A DNA stretch of 25,537 nt. It comes from Thermomucor indicae-seudaticae (Eukaryota > Mucoromycota > Mucoromycetes > Mucorales > Lichtheimiaceae). The stretch is from assembly GCA_000787465.1 (NCBI GenBank), contig JSYX01000366.1, positions 1-25,537 on the forward strand, read 5' to 3'. The notes under the pieces were generated by a model that was not told the origin of the DNA, did no database searches, and saw nothing but the letters and a program-made list of their open reading frames with translations. Shown piece after piece: positions 1-9,386 of the stretch. How positions within the stretch are numbered: the stretch's first letter is position 1; each line of letters opens with the position of its first letter. Made by a program: the position numbers and the translations under genes.

Positions 1-1000
1 AGGTAAGAATTTTCAAACTAAGTCTATAACTAAAATAAGCTCTAACAATGACGCTATAGTATCGTAGTATATGCGACCTGTGTCGAGTCTCGGTGGATGG
101 CGGTGGAGTGGCTTCCGTTTTCCTCTTAACATCATTCGACGCGAGTATCCGTAGTCCAATCTGTGTGGCTCTATATCACCGGCAACGCACCTTGGGGCCT
201 GTTTTCTCTTTTACCCGTGAAGTGACTTGCAAGGCCGGTCATCGACTATTCAGTGTTATGCTTAACCTGCTTTTATATGATCTTTTGCGACACACCCGTC
301 ATAACCGTTGACGCTTCCAGACAAGTTTAGATTCCTGGTCAACGAATACCTCACATATGGCGAATGCAGAACGGACCATTCAACGTTTTTCTCTATCCTG
401 TATATGACGTATATTGGCTTTCCATGTTAGATGCTTATATTCCGCTCTACAAGCTCGAGGAAACACCACTACGTCTCAGTAAATGGTTATTCCAATTTAT
501 TAAATAAAACTGTGGAAAGTGTAATTAGCTTTGTCCGTGATGATTTGTCTCTTCCGTGGTTGTTTCACCAGCGAATGCTTGGAATCCTCAGTAAAAACAA
601 GATGAAAAGACTATCAAATGATTGCTAATGGAACGTTAAACAGCGAAGACTAAAGTACATCACTAGCTGGGTGCAAGTGTCATCAGTACATCGAAGTCAG
701 ACACGAGGAGTATTTAAACAAGAGGGTCACTATGGTGCAAGTATATTCAAATTGCACTGGTGTGCCTATTCACTTTAAAGTGTTATAAGTCGTCCACATC
801 CCTTGAAATAAAGACCTGAACCCAAGGATACATCCATTTTACATCCAAGTCGAAAGTTATGTAACAATGGTGCAATCAAATGAAAAGAATAAACACGAAG
901 ATGTCCAGTGAGATCAAAAAGAGATCAGAATCGTTTTACTGAGAGTGTTATACTTCTACTTTGTAGAGGAGACGAGAATAATGTTTTAGGAGCTTAATAC
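1..1000. other. AT-rich stretch without a recognisable gene
   Basis: I see no supported gene here. The open frames present (for example 93-311 and 431-628, plus) are short, begin at arbitrary positions, resemble no family I know and cannot be extended through plausible splice sites. The stretch ends where the hAT-like terminal repeat begins near 1002. Confidence 0.5.
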
Positions 1001-1001
1001 A

Positions 1002-1989
1002 AGGGGTGGAAATGGTCCAGACCAGATCATATCAGATTGAGTGTGAAAATATCTGATCTGGCGGTAAGGGCAAAGTATCTGATCCGATCTGGTGCTAGAT
1101 CAGATCATAACTGACCAGATTTGATCTGGATAAATCGTATCTTGTAGGCTCGCAAAGGCCTTCCCTTAACATACACTTTGTAATGGTGTAGGCTTCAAAG
1201 CACCATACTTACGATCGAGATCGTGTAGCCAGATCGAAAGGACAGCGGTATGGGCGAATGAGCAACACGTGAGGACGCTCGGATAGCGGGCATCCGTCTT
1301 TTAGAAAGATTGTATGCACGTAGACAATAAATGGCACACACCTTTCCCATACGAAAACGTCTATCTGCTCTATTATAGGCTCTATCCTAATTGGTGTCCG
1401 CCTGAAACATCTATCGACCATAGATACTTGCCGCGCACATTGCGTCTGTAGCGCCGCTACACTCTTTCAGATGGTATGGTCTAGTGTGGTGTTTGTGGTT
1501 GTTCGATGTCTAGAGAGACAGTGAGTACTGTGAGACTTTTTTATGGATGTTTTATTCGGTTCTGATTAGAAAAGCTGTTTCCCAAGCCTACCAGTAAAAA
1601 TCCTTCCATGAGGAGATTGATTTTGACGACTCAGAGATGAGATCGAACAACCTCTTTTGCGCTTATACACTCTTATGTCGAATACGACATCGAGACCAAT
1701 GTCATGTTCGACTCATCGATGAAGTATGAAGCCAAATAAAATCCTGAGGCGATACTTGATCATGAATAGACTTTGTACGTTTCGCGTTATTAGGCTTGCT
1801 AGATATACGAGATCAGCATATTACCAATCACAGCTTGTCATCACATAAACCAGATATAACCACATCCCAGATCAGATCAGGTCACGAAATATATGATACC
1901 AGATCTCGGTGCATTGAAATAATCTAATCTGATCTGATCTGGGTCAGATCAGATCAGATTTCTATCTGTCAGATTTATTGCCACCCCTA
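1002..1989. mobile_element. Non-autonomous hAT-like DNA transposon with GATCTG subterminal repeats
   Basis: The left edge reads AGGGGTGGAAATGG. The right edge, read on the minus strand, begins TAGGGGTGGCAATAA, giving imperfect terminal inverted repeats around GGGGTGG. Just inside both ends (about 1015-1130 and 1860-1970) are many copies of GATCTG/CAGATC in both orientations, as in the subterminal repeats of hAT elements that bind transposase. The 700 bp between them encode no transposase, so the element would have to be mobilised in trans. I found no clear 8-bp target duplication: the flanks read cttaatac on the left and accctcca on the right. Either the duplication has decayed or one boundary is wrong. 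The hAT assignment rests on the end sequence and the subterminal repeats only. Confidence 0.55.
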
Positions 1990-2604
1990 CCCTCCACCGC
2001 ATTCCTCCATTGATCGAACTCATAGCGACCCACATACAATTTGTTGTCAAGTGCCTTCAGGCATCTCGCTTCCATTGAGTTCAGGTCCTCCAATCTCATG
2101 CCGCAAACATCAGCCCAAGCCTTGTTCATAAATGTTACATCCTCAAGGAACTTATGAGCTAAGATTTGCACGTTAGTAAGGGAACCACAGGGGAGACCAT
2201 GTAGAGAAGTTGCATTTACCAAGGATGAGACTGACTGTAAATAGCCGGTACTCAGAGCCTTCACCGTCTTCGATGCTTGCGTTGGCGCGGCGGAAGTCAC
2301 AAATGTACTTCAGTCTAAGCAACACCGTTCATTGGGAAACGCCAGCGACAGTCAACAGCTAACATTCAATCACCTCATGTTATCAACTGGGACAAACTAG
2401 CCCTGGCCAAAAAGAAAAGTCATATATTACCTTGCTACAAAACTTTTTGAGGACCGGGCTCGGTCTCGTTAGGTCCATGTTGTTTCCTTTCAGCACCTTC
2501 ACTCGAAAGCGGCATATGAGGAATGCCAGAGATGCGACATACTCGGCAAGCTGAGGGGTGACAAGTTCACAGAGAGTGGCTTCCGCGGGCGCAGGAGGCA
2601 GCAT
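1962..2604 (-). pseudogene. PHO80-like cyclin, broken by a stop codon and 3' truncated
   Basis: PHO80/PCL-type cyclins bind and activate a Pho85-type kinase. The exons are 2604-2431, 2358-2220 and 2158-1962. The first ends in KKFCSK. The second continues the cyclin box with VLLRLKYI, GSEYRLFTVSLIL. The third carries AHKFLEDVTFMNKAWADV and a helix ending in YEFDQW. The splice phases agree throughout. Within exon 2 an in-frame TGA lies at about 2329-2331, just before the TVLL motif, where cyclins of this type usually have Ser or a similar residue. Downstream, the frame runs into the terminal repeat of the hAT-like element and stops at 1962, so the native C-terminus is missing. I call it a pseudogene because of two independent lesions. 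An exon boundary that skips the TGA cannot be excluded, but I found no acceptor that does so in frame. Confidence 0.65.
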
Positions 2605-2628
2605 GATAAGAGGGTTTGAGAACTATAG

Positions 2629-3154
2629 ATGAAGCATTATGGAGAGGACAATAAGAAAAAGAGGTGTCAAAAAGGAAAGCGCGTAAAATTTTCCCAAGAG
2701 ATTGTCGGCAGACAAGAAGGAAATATTGGCATTCCTTTGGCATTCAATCAAACCACAGGCGTATATGCTAATTTTGAACCTCTCGTCACTATTGGGTCAA
2801 ATCCTGCTGTGTTACCTCTGCCTGGCCTGGAAACGAATACTGTCCCCTTAACTCCTTTTTCCTTTCATGCAAGCTCATTCCTTAGAGTCAAGCGTATATG
2901 GACCGACCTCTCACGCTGCAACAATGTATTTCGACAATATACAAGGGTCACTCTCGTGGCTTTCCAAAATTAAGGAAGAGGTCGGCTATGATCTCATCAA
3001 GACTTTGAAGAAAGGAGCGTTGATTGTTGAAGCAGTGCCGATGAGCAAATGGCAGAGTCATGTGACCTGTGGATCATGCGGATATTACAGTAATCATATG
3101 CTGAAATTTCCTTTACGATGCGGCCGCACCTGCTGCGTAACTGATGCGGACTAG
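2629..3154 (+). pseudogene. Unrecognised reading frame pair with a zinc-ribbon-like C-terminus
   Basis: Two overlapping plus-strand frames (2629-2973 and 2867-3154) would need a frameshift or an undetected intron to form one product. The first is basic at its start and has no recognised motif. The second contains KTLKKGALIVEAVP, then a CGSCG pair and an RCGRTCC pair, a spacing that recalls the zinc ribbon at the end of TnpB/Fanzor-type proteins. The usual RDxNAA motif after the ribbon is absent and the frame stops there. It starts only 24 bp from the divergent cyclin pseudogene. I treat it as a possible decayed mobile-element gene. It may equally be chance. Confidence 0.2.
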
Positions 3155-3272
3155 ATAAACAGCAGGTCTTGTGAGGAAAGATCTACGTATGTCTGTACCA
3201 GAGGAGCAGAAAACGGCAGAGAAGACATAGATAACGTTCCGCGTTAGAATAATAAATGCTCAAACTCCGATG

Positions 3273-3936
3273 TTATTGGCTTTCGATACAACGTTTTCTT
3301 GTACTGTAGTGATCGGTTATCGCCTTATCAAATTGTCCGATATTTTCATGGTTACAGAGATTCTGAACCCGAAAAGTGAACGTTATATCGAACATTGTTA
3401 TATCAAGCGCCCACTCCATTGCCGTACGGCCATTATGTGCGATGGAGCTGAGCGTAAGTAAAAAGATTTCCTGCAGAGAAACAAAATGATTTGCACAAGT
3501 GACATACAAAAGTTTGCTGAAGAGAAATCACAATATGCGGTCAGTGCGCTGCCAATTTGCTTTAAGCAATCGTCAATACTTACCATGTTCGCCACAGCAG
3601 GGGAAGTCACTCCCGACGTAGATACGGCACAATTTTGAAAATTTGTAAACATTGAAACAGACATAAAAAACTTGGGGAAGGATACCCTTGCCGTTGGAGA
3701 CACTCAACTCGGGCCATGTAACCTTCACTGAAAACCATTGTATCAGTAAAAAAAAAGTCTTAGTATTTCAGATCACCGTCAATACAAACCACGATATTCG
3801 CTTGTCTTGATGAGAGGATCTTGATTTGGCTGGCTTTCACTCGGCCAAACGTCTTGAGACCGAGGAACGGTGTGCTGTAGTCCGTATTATAGACTCGAAG
3901 GATAGACCCTTGACGGCCAAAAGAAGAGAAGGTCAC
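3273..3936 (-). CDS. Unrecognised gene, internal and 3' exons, divergent from CWC25
   Basis: Two exons are well supported: 3936-3777 (acceptor TATTAG, donor GTGATC) and 3727-3584 (acceptor TTTTCAG, donor GTAAGT). They join in phase 1 and stay open in one frame. The encoded stretches include FGRQGSILRVYNTDYS, LGLKTFGRVKASQIKIL and VFYVCFNVYKF. A third exon probably starts near 3522, where the acceptor is matched in the inverted copy near 25455. Its continuation is uncertain: one path ends at 3273 and passes through HNGRTAMEWALDI, which resembles an ankyrin repeat. No start codon was found upstream, so the 5' exon is missing from this model. I do not recognise the family. The diverged copy at the right end of the window shares the splice sites but carries an indel that breaks the frame, which suggests this copy is the intact one. 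Confidence 0.45.
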
Positions 3937-5138
3937 CTAATACTTTAATTGTGCTCAGATGAACATGGTTGTAGTTTTGAAAGAGAGATGAAGCGCAGTG
4001 TGTTAATGAATGATCTCGACTGAAACAGATGACGTGGCCTGGCTATTGCACTTGTAGCAAACACTTGCAAGAAAAAGAGAGGATCGAGACCTTTCGATTA
4101 TACACTCTATACGTTTCATATCGTATTGTATGAACCCGATCAGTGTTCACATTTGCTGCGAACACGCTTCCCGAAAAAAGTCAAATGGAATGTGGAATCG
4201 GTGTAAAAGGCTCTTCATCTGCAGCACCAAAGGGTCTTTTATAAGCGCAAAGCAGACGAAAAAAGAGAACCAGTAATCCCACGTTCGACCAAAAAGTACC
4301 TAGCCACCGTCGGGTGTTGCTTGACCCAACGTATTTTGAAGGTGATAATACTGTATTCCTGAACTTCACGCCATTCGTTTACAATATTCGTGCGTCCCTT
4401 ATGGGCCCGACCGCTGCAATTGCTGTATAGGAGACAATCATTGTCGCGTTAGCTCTTCATTTCTGTCCGTTAACACTTCTCCTCTCATCGTGTGCCGTGA
4501 ATGCGGAGATAGATCTGTGCAGGAGAGTGATAACCAACATGTAACCGTGGACGCACTTTGCAGTGGCTATTCGAAGAATGAATGTGCTTTCACTTTGAAG
4601 GGTGATCTTTATCATCCACTTGACCACCTCTCATTTCAACTGAAACGTGTCTTTACACAGAGCAATTACTTCTCATTGAACCAGCGTTTTTGTATAGGTT
4701 GTAAAGGATAAAGACGCTTATACACATAGCACCCAGCACCGATTACTCGAATATTCCGCACTTGTTGCTTCCGCCCTGAGCAGATTGGATTCTGCTCCAG
4801 TCTTTGATGAGCAGACCGCCGCAAGCCCTACCAAAGGAAGCTCTTGAGAGGATTGGCATAGATACAGTTTTTTGACTGTGTTGTCTTGTCAGTCGTTTAT
4901 TCGCTGTGTGCACTTTATCACAAGTGTCCGATAATGCGGGTAGATTTCGCTGCGAGATGTGATTGGTCTAACGGAGATTTGTTTTTTTGGACACGCTGGT
5001 TTTGAACCCTCTGGCTTAAATGAGCAAGCGCAAACTGCTTTCTTTTCATTGATTAAACTACAATGGGTGGTGGAGGTACGTCATGAACTACTGTGAAAAA
5101 AAGGTGAAGTCAACACTAATATACCGTTTTAGATCTTA
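3480..5138 (+). repeat. Copy A of a long inverted duplication (CWC25 upstream region)
   Basis: From about 3480 to the first bases of CWC25 exon 2, this segment aligns over its whole length, at roughly 75 to 85 percent by eye, with the reverse complement of 23813-25537. Matching landmarks include TGCGGTCAGTGCGCT (3537 onward), GAAACAGACAT, CAGATCACCGT (3770 onward), CACTTTATCACAAGTGTCC (4911 onward), the CWC25 start GGGTGGTGGAG and intron 1. It is the parental copy because it leads into an intact CWC25 gene. Between 3937 and 5062 I see no conserved reading frame. That stretch probably holds the promoters of CWC25 and of the divergent gene, and any missing 5' exon of the latter. Confidence 0.8.
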
Positions 5139-6187
5139 ACTTGAAGAAAAGCTGGCACCCAGCTACATTAAAGAATCAGGAACGAGTGTGGAAAGAAGAG
5201 CGAAAATATGCAGAAGAGCAGAAAAAGATTGAGCAAATGAAAAAGGAGCTCCAGGAAGAGCGACAGCTCCAAGAGTTACAGCGTCTTCAAGAAGAAGCCG
5301 GGCAAAAGTAAGCTGAAATTTTATTATTGAACCGAGATTTGCGTTGCTGACTTTGCTTAATTCTAGACAGAGATCCAATCGATTAGATTGGATGTATGCA
5401 GCACCAAATCAGAATTCAAAGAAGCCCGGTAGCGATGAAATGGAAGAATATCTACTGGGAAAACGTAGCGTTGACGAACTGATCCGCGATAAAACCAGCA
5501 AAGAAACGGTAAAGTAGCCTGCTCATGAAACCTTATTAATTATTGCCGAAAACTAATACTGATCTTCTTGTAGATAGCAGCTACAGCAGACGAACGATTT
5601 GCGATATCGAATTCAAATGCAAACACAGAACGAGATATACAAGCAAAGATACGGGAAGATCCGTTGTTGATGATCAAAAAACGGGAGCAAGAGTCTTTAC
5701 GAGCTATCATGGAAAACCCTTTGCTTATGAAAAAGCTGAAAAAAGAAAGGAAACACAAGAAGGACAAGAAAAAGAAGAAGACCAGCGATGAAAAGAAGAA
5801 GCACTCTCATCGTAGACATGACGAGTAAATATACCAATAAAGCCTCGTCAATGCAAAACTTTAACTAAAACATTACCGAACGATAACCACAGGTCACCCG
5901 AAGTAGAAAGCAGACACAAATCGCGCCCTCGGTCACGATCTCCAGATAGAGATAGCAGAAGCTCTCGGCACCATGATCGCTCTCGGTCTCCAGAAAGACA
6001 TTCGAGGAGTAGTCGGCACTATGATCGCTTGCGCTCTCCGGATAGAGATTCAAGAAGCAGTCGATACTACGATCGCTCGCGTTCACCGGTGAGGGATAGA
6101 AGTAATCGCTATCGAAGTCGTTCGCGGTCACCGGACCGAAGCCGACGGTATGGCTCTCGGTCACGTTCACCGGAGAGAAGAAGATGA
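5063..6187 (+). CDS. CWC25: Pre-mRNA splicing factor Cwc25
   Basis: Cwc25 joins the spliceosome after Prp2 and promotes the first transesterification. The exons are 5063-5075, 5133-5307, 5367-5508, 5574-5824 and 5893-6187, with consistent phases, giving 291 residues. The N-terminus [14 protein letters not shown] is the family signature, followed by [11 protein letters not shown], a Lys/Glu-rich coiled coil (about residues 25-62) and RLDWMYAAP in exon 3. A lysine-rich stretch with [14 protein letters not shown] ends exon 4. Exon 5 adds a C-terminal domain of tandem SRSRSP-type repeats with RHHDR and RYYDR spacers, like SR proteins and longer Cwc25 homologues such as animal CWC25. The coding part of exon 1 is only 13 nt. 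The gene converges on IWS1. Its upstream region, exon 1 and intron 1 are duplicated in inverted orientation at the right end of the window. Confidence 0.93.
5925..6180 (+). repeat. Degenerate tandem repeat encoding RS/SRSP units in CWC25
   Basis: A unit of roughly 50 to 60 bp recurs about five times, each containing CGxTCxCGxTCxCC then GAxxGA and an AGTCGxxAC-TATGATCGC block. It encodes SRSP-D/E-R followed by SSRxxDR. Such arrays arise by slippage and diversify at third positions, as seen here. In the protein it forms the RS-like tail expected to be phosphorylated by SR kinases. Confidence 0.75.
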
Positions 6188-6798
6188 TAAGAGCAAATTT
6201 GCAACCAAACGTACAAACAATGTACTACGTTCAGAAATACTGCATTACACAAAATTGACAAGTGTGCAAACTGGGAGGCAGGTCTTTGAGAGAAGCAGCT
6301 TTCTTGATATGATACTTTTGACGATTGAAGGCGAGTATATTATGTGGAATCGGAAGATCTCGTCGGATATGCCGATGTAACGAGTATTGCTGTGATACAG
6401 CTTGCTTTAAAAACTTCGCGCCCTAAAATCGTTTCGACGTTGTCACTTCAAAAACAGGATTTCTGGCGGGACTTGATAAACGTTGCGCATGCTTGTTATT
6501 ACACGTATGAACGCGCTCTGTTTAAGTGATCTATCTTGGCCGAAACAGATTTTGTGGCATGATTGTAGCTAAACCTTTGAAAAGAGGGAGGATGGAGACC
6601 TTTCCATGATACATTTGCGATTCCGGTTATATTTACAAGACATACTAAATATTGCTCGTACTTGGTGCGAATATCCTTCACCCAAAAATCAAACGGGAAA
6701 TGGTTTCAGCGCAAAACGGTCTTTTCCACAGCGTCAGAAGGTTTTTCTACAAGTGCAAATCAAACGGGAAAGTCCAGTAACTACTTGAGCATTTATTT
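6188..6798. other. CWC25-IWS1 convergent intergenic region with a third diverged repeat copy
   Basis: The two genes end at 6187 and 6801, so this stretch holds both 3' untranslated regions. From about 6515 to 6720 it aligns in the same orientation, at roughly 65 to 70 percent by eye, with copy A at about 4010-4195. Shared words include CCGAAACAGAT/CTGAAACAGAT, TTGTAGC, GAGACCTTTC and TGCGAA-CTTC. I see no credible gene: the small frames here are not conserved between copies. Confidence 0.45.
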
Positions 6799-8524
6799 TC
6801 ACTTCCTCGGCTTCAAGTTCTTCATAGTATATGTTAATCGTTTCACGATACTTCCCTATCGTAATCCAATTATCGTTAGAAAAACGCCAACACATGCCTT
6901 CGCACTACATTCTACCTCTTTGCTCTTAATTCGTTTATTAGGCTTTACGGTACTTTGAGGGATAATGTCGTAATCAGGTGCAACAGCTTGAGGAATAGAG
7001 ACGTAAGGTTTTGAAGAGTCAGCACTATAAGCGAGCACGTTAGAAGCACGTCTTATAAATGACTTATCCATAACCCGCATCCCGTTTTACCTGTCTTCAT
7101 CTGTGATTCGAATGCGTTTATGCCGCGATAACCTGGGCGAAATTATTGTTAAAGGCTCATGATAAGTCATATCCCACTATGTCCTGCCGCTTACATTTGC
7201 TCCTGGGAGTATTCCATAAATTGATGACGACGTTCTCGGTAATTAGCACTCCGTTTGATAACAAGGCGGCTCCATTTGCCAACCAGCTGGTCAGCCTTTC
7301 TTTTTATATTGGGCTCAACTCTGGGAGACTTTTGATAGAAATAGACAATCTTGCCAACGCCGCTTTCTCGCAGATGGTCACTAGCAATAGGCAACTTTAC
7401 ATAATGCCCGCAGTTAGGACTGCGACCTTTTTCCTTTGCGTAGTAGGAGTAATAATACCTTGTCCAATGCGTCAAGCATTTCATTTTGGATATCGAGACT
7501 CGGCAAGGACCGATCAGGCAAAGGTTCAAGCCATAGCCGTACCGCGTCCAGCAGCTGGTTGTCTAGAATACTGTCGTGTGCTCGCTTGCTGGCAAAATTA
7601 TGCAAAATCAGTCTGCGTCCAACCGCAAGCAGGTAACACATACTTGTTCATCACGGTCGTAACTTCAGGCAACATTTTCAATTTTGCAAGTGCAGGCCTT
7701 CTTTCACTGTTTGCAATGGTATCCTCTTCTGCTGCAGCTTTCATCCGTTCTCTCAGGCTCAGCAGTTCCTCATCTAAACTTCTTTCCAAATCCTCTTCGT
7801 CGACTTTCTTGCGTTTCCGTTTGCCTGATAATAATCTCGCAACGTTTCTGTCAAACTCCTCCAATGCGGCTTAACAAAAGTTGCATATTAGCGCCTATGA
7901 CCAGTAGGTTTTGGTATACATAGCATGATCTATGCTTACCTTTGACTTCTGGGTCTTGTTGTGGTTGTTCCTCTTGTGTATTTCCATCTTCTTGGCTGCT
8001 AGTCACCTCGGCGTCCGCCTTCTTTTTCGAACCCTTTTTCTTCTTTTGTTTCAACTCTTCTCTCACTTTTTGCATTTCTTCACTATCACCCTCCCTTGTC
8101 CGCTTTTTGAATGACGGTAATTTTGGCTTTTTAGCTGGAACCATTTCCTCGGCCGCAGCACCGGGAGTAGCAGTAGTCGTTGTAGTTTTATTATCAGTTT
8201 GCGAATCGGGTTGTTCCTGCTGTTGTTCTGTTTCTGGCGGGGCTATTTCTGGCTCACTGTTGTCTTCGTCATCTGCGACGCTGTGAGTTTCCAGATCTGA
8301 TACTGTATAATTCCCATTTAAGTATGAAAAGAAGAAATTCTGTGGAAGGGCTTGGAAATGCTCATTATACCCTCATCGCCTTCAAGATCGGATAGTTCTT
8401 CGCCTCCGAGACCGAAAAGATCTCCTCGTCCTTGCTGCGTTCCAAAGTCTTAGCATTGCTCTAAATTAAAGTCAAGGAAGTATATGAAGCTTACCACAGT
8501 GGTCGTTTCCTCCTCAGAAGACAT
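6799..8524 (-). CDS. IWS1: Transcription elongation factor Iws1/Spn1
   Basis: Iws1/Spn1 binds Spt6 and RNA polymerase II and links elongation, chromatin and mRNA export. The model has eight exons: 8524-8495, 8434-8371, 8296-7940, 7869-7644, 7588-7459, 7394-7195, 7051-6916 and 6855-6799, all in consistent phase, giving 399 residues. The N-terminus is acidic ([10 protein letters not shown], then [17 protein letters not shown]). A Gln/Glu-rich and lysine-rich linker follows. The TFIIS N-terminal-like (LW) core runs from [20 protein letters not shown] through [39 protein letters not shown] and [18 protein letters not shown] to [12 protein letters not shown]. The C-terminal tail reads [11 protein letters not shown] and ends [13 protein letters not shown]. 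The last two exons lie beyond an apparent stop at 7191, and I place them because of splice signals and the family's conserved tail. The exon 4/5 junction was chosen because it restores the usual spacing before ILDN. Confidence 0.92.
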
Positions 8525-9386
8525 ATTTGGATATTGAGAGTTCAAACTTGCTTAAAGAGAGACGCTGGCGGGGCACGCATTGCTTTGCCCAGTGACCGAT
8601 TTTGCACTGACCAATAGAAATGCGCTTGCTCATTCAGGAAGAAAAATGCTAACAACGGAAGCTAAGTCTCTCCTCACTGTAAGTTATAGATATGGGTTTT
8701 CGAGTCCACAGTGAGCCGTTTATATACCGCTTCCTACAGTAATTGCCTCTTAATTTTAGAATTGCAATTTCGTTAGCTAGTGATATGTACAAATGTAGCT
8801 TTATCTCCTGACGTAAGAGCTATTGGAAACTACATCTTCAGGTCGAAAAAAAGAAGGTAAATGGGATCACTTTGGATAAGCATGCGAATATCATTTTACG
8901 ATTATTTTTCTATCGAGCCGCTTCTTGAAAGCAATACGTGCAAATAATCATTAAGATATTTCATGGTTTGCTTCGGTCAATGTTCTATTGTTATTTACTC
9001 CAAGGGCCATTGCTAACACTCTTCCAGGATATAACAAAAATGCACCAGAAAGCTTTATTGAAATAAGTCTTGTAACTCCATATACGAAGGCGTATATATG
9101 ACGACCCTTTTCCGTATTGCTTGCTGAAAGGAGCATGGAGCATTGTCCCTCGCCTCGGACACTGAAAAAGTGAGGAACGTCGCCCTTTCTTTTGTTCAAC
9201 CCAGAACCCCGCCTGCACGCGAGCACCTTTTTTCTCACCTACTGAATTACACACTTGTCCAAACGCAAGCTTTCTGAATCCCATTCATTCCTGTTGGGAA
9301 ATCAATACTAAAAACAAAAGATCGACGTCGGATTATTACTTAATTGGTCATCACAAGAAGAAAAAGGAGTTGTCATTATTTCCATC
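8525..9386. promoter_or_regulatory. Shared upstream region of IWS1 and DHH1
   Basis: This 862-bp gap lies between two divergent start codons and must contain both promoters. A CCAAT pentamer lies at 8611-8615 (gaCCAATag), close to the IWS1 start. The minus-strand frames around 8951-9284 overlap one another, have no family resemblance and are not supported. I see no other feature. Confidence 0.4.

Noticed and set aside
4181..4711. Small frames in copy A between CWC25 and the divergent gene
   Set aside because: The matching part of copy B has indels that change frame, and neither copy keeps a common reading, so coding is unlikely.
7589..7643. A 31-nt intron in IWS1 (ending at the first CAG)
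   Set aside because: The 55-nt alternative ending at 7589 restores the exact spacing of the conserved LW domain and is of ordinary length.
7146..8286. Several plus-strand frames, the longest 242 residues
   Set aside because: They are antisense to IWS1 exons, whose homology is unambiguous.
8951..9284. Two overlapping minus-strand frames upstream of DHH1
   Set aside because: They have mutually shifted frames, no homology, and lie in the shared promoter region.
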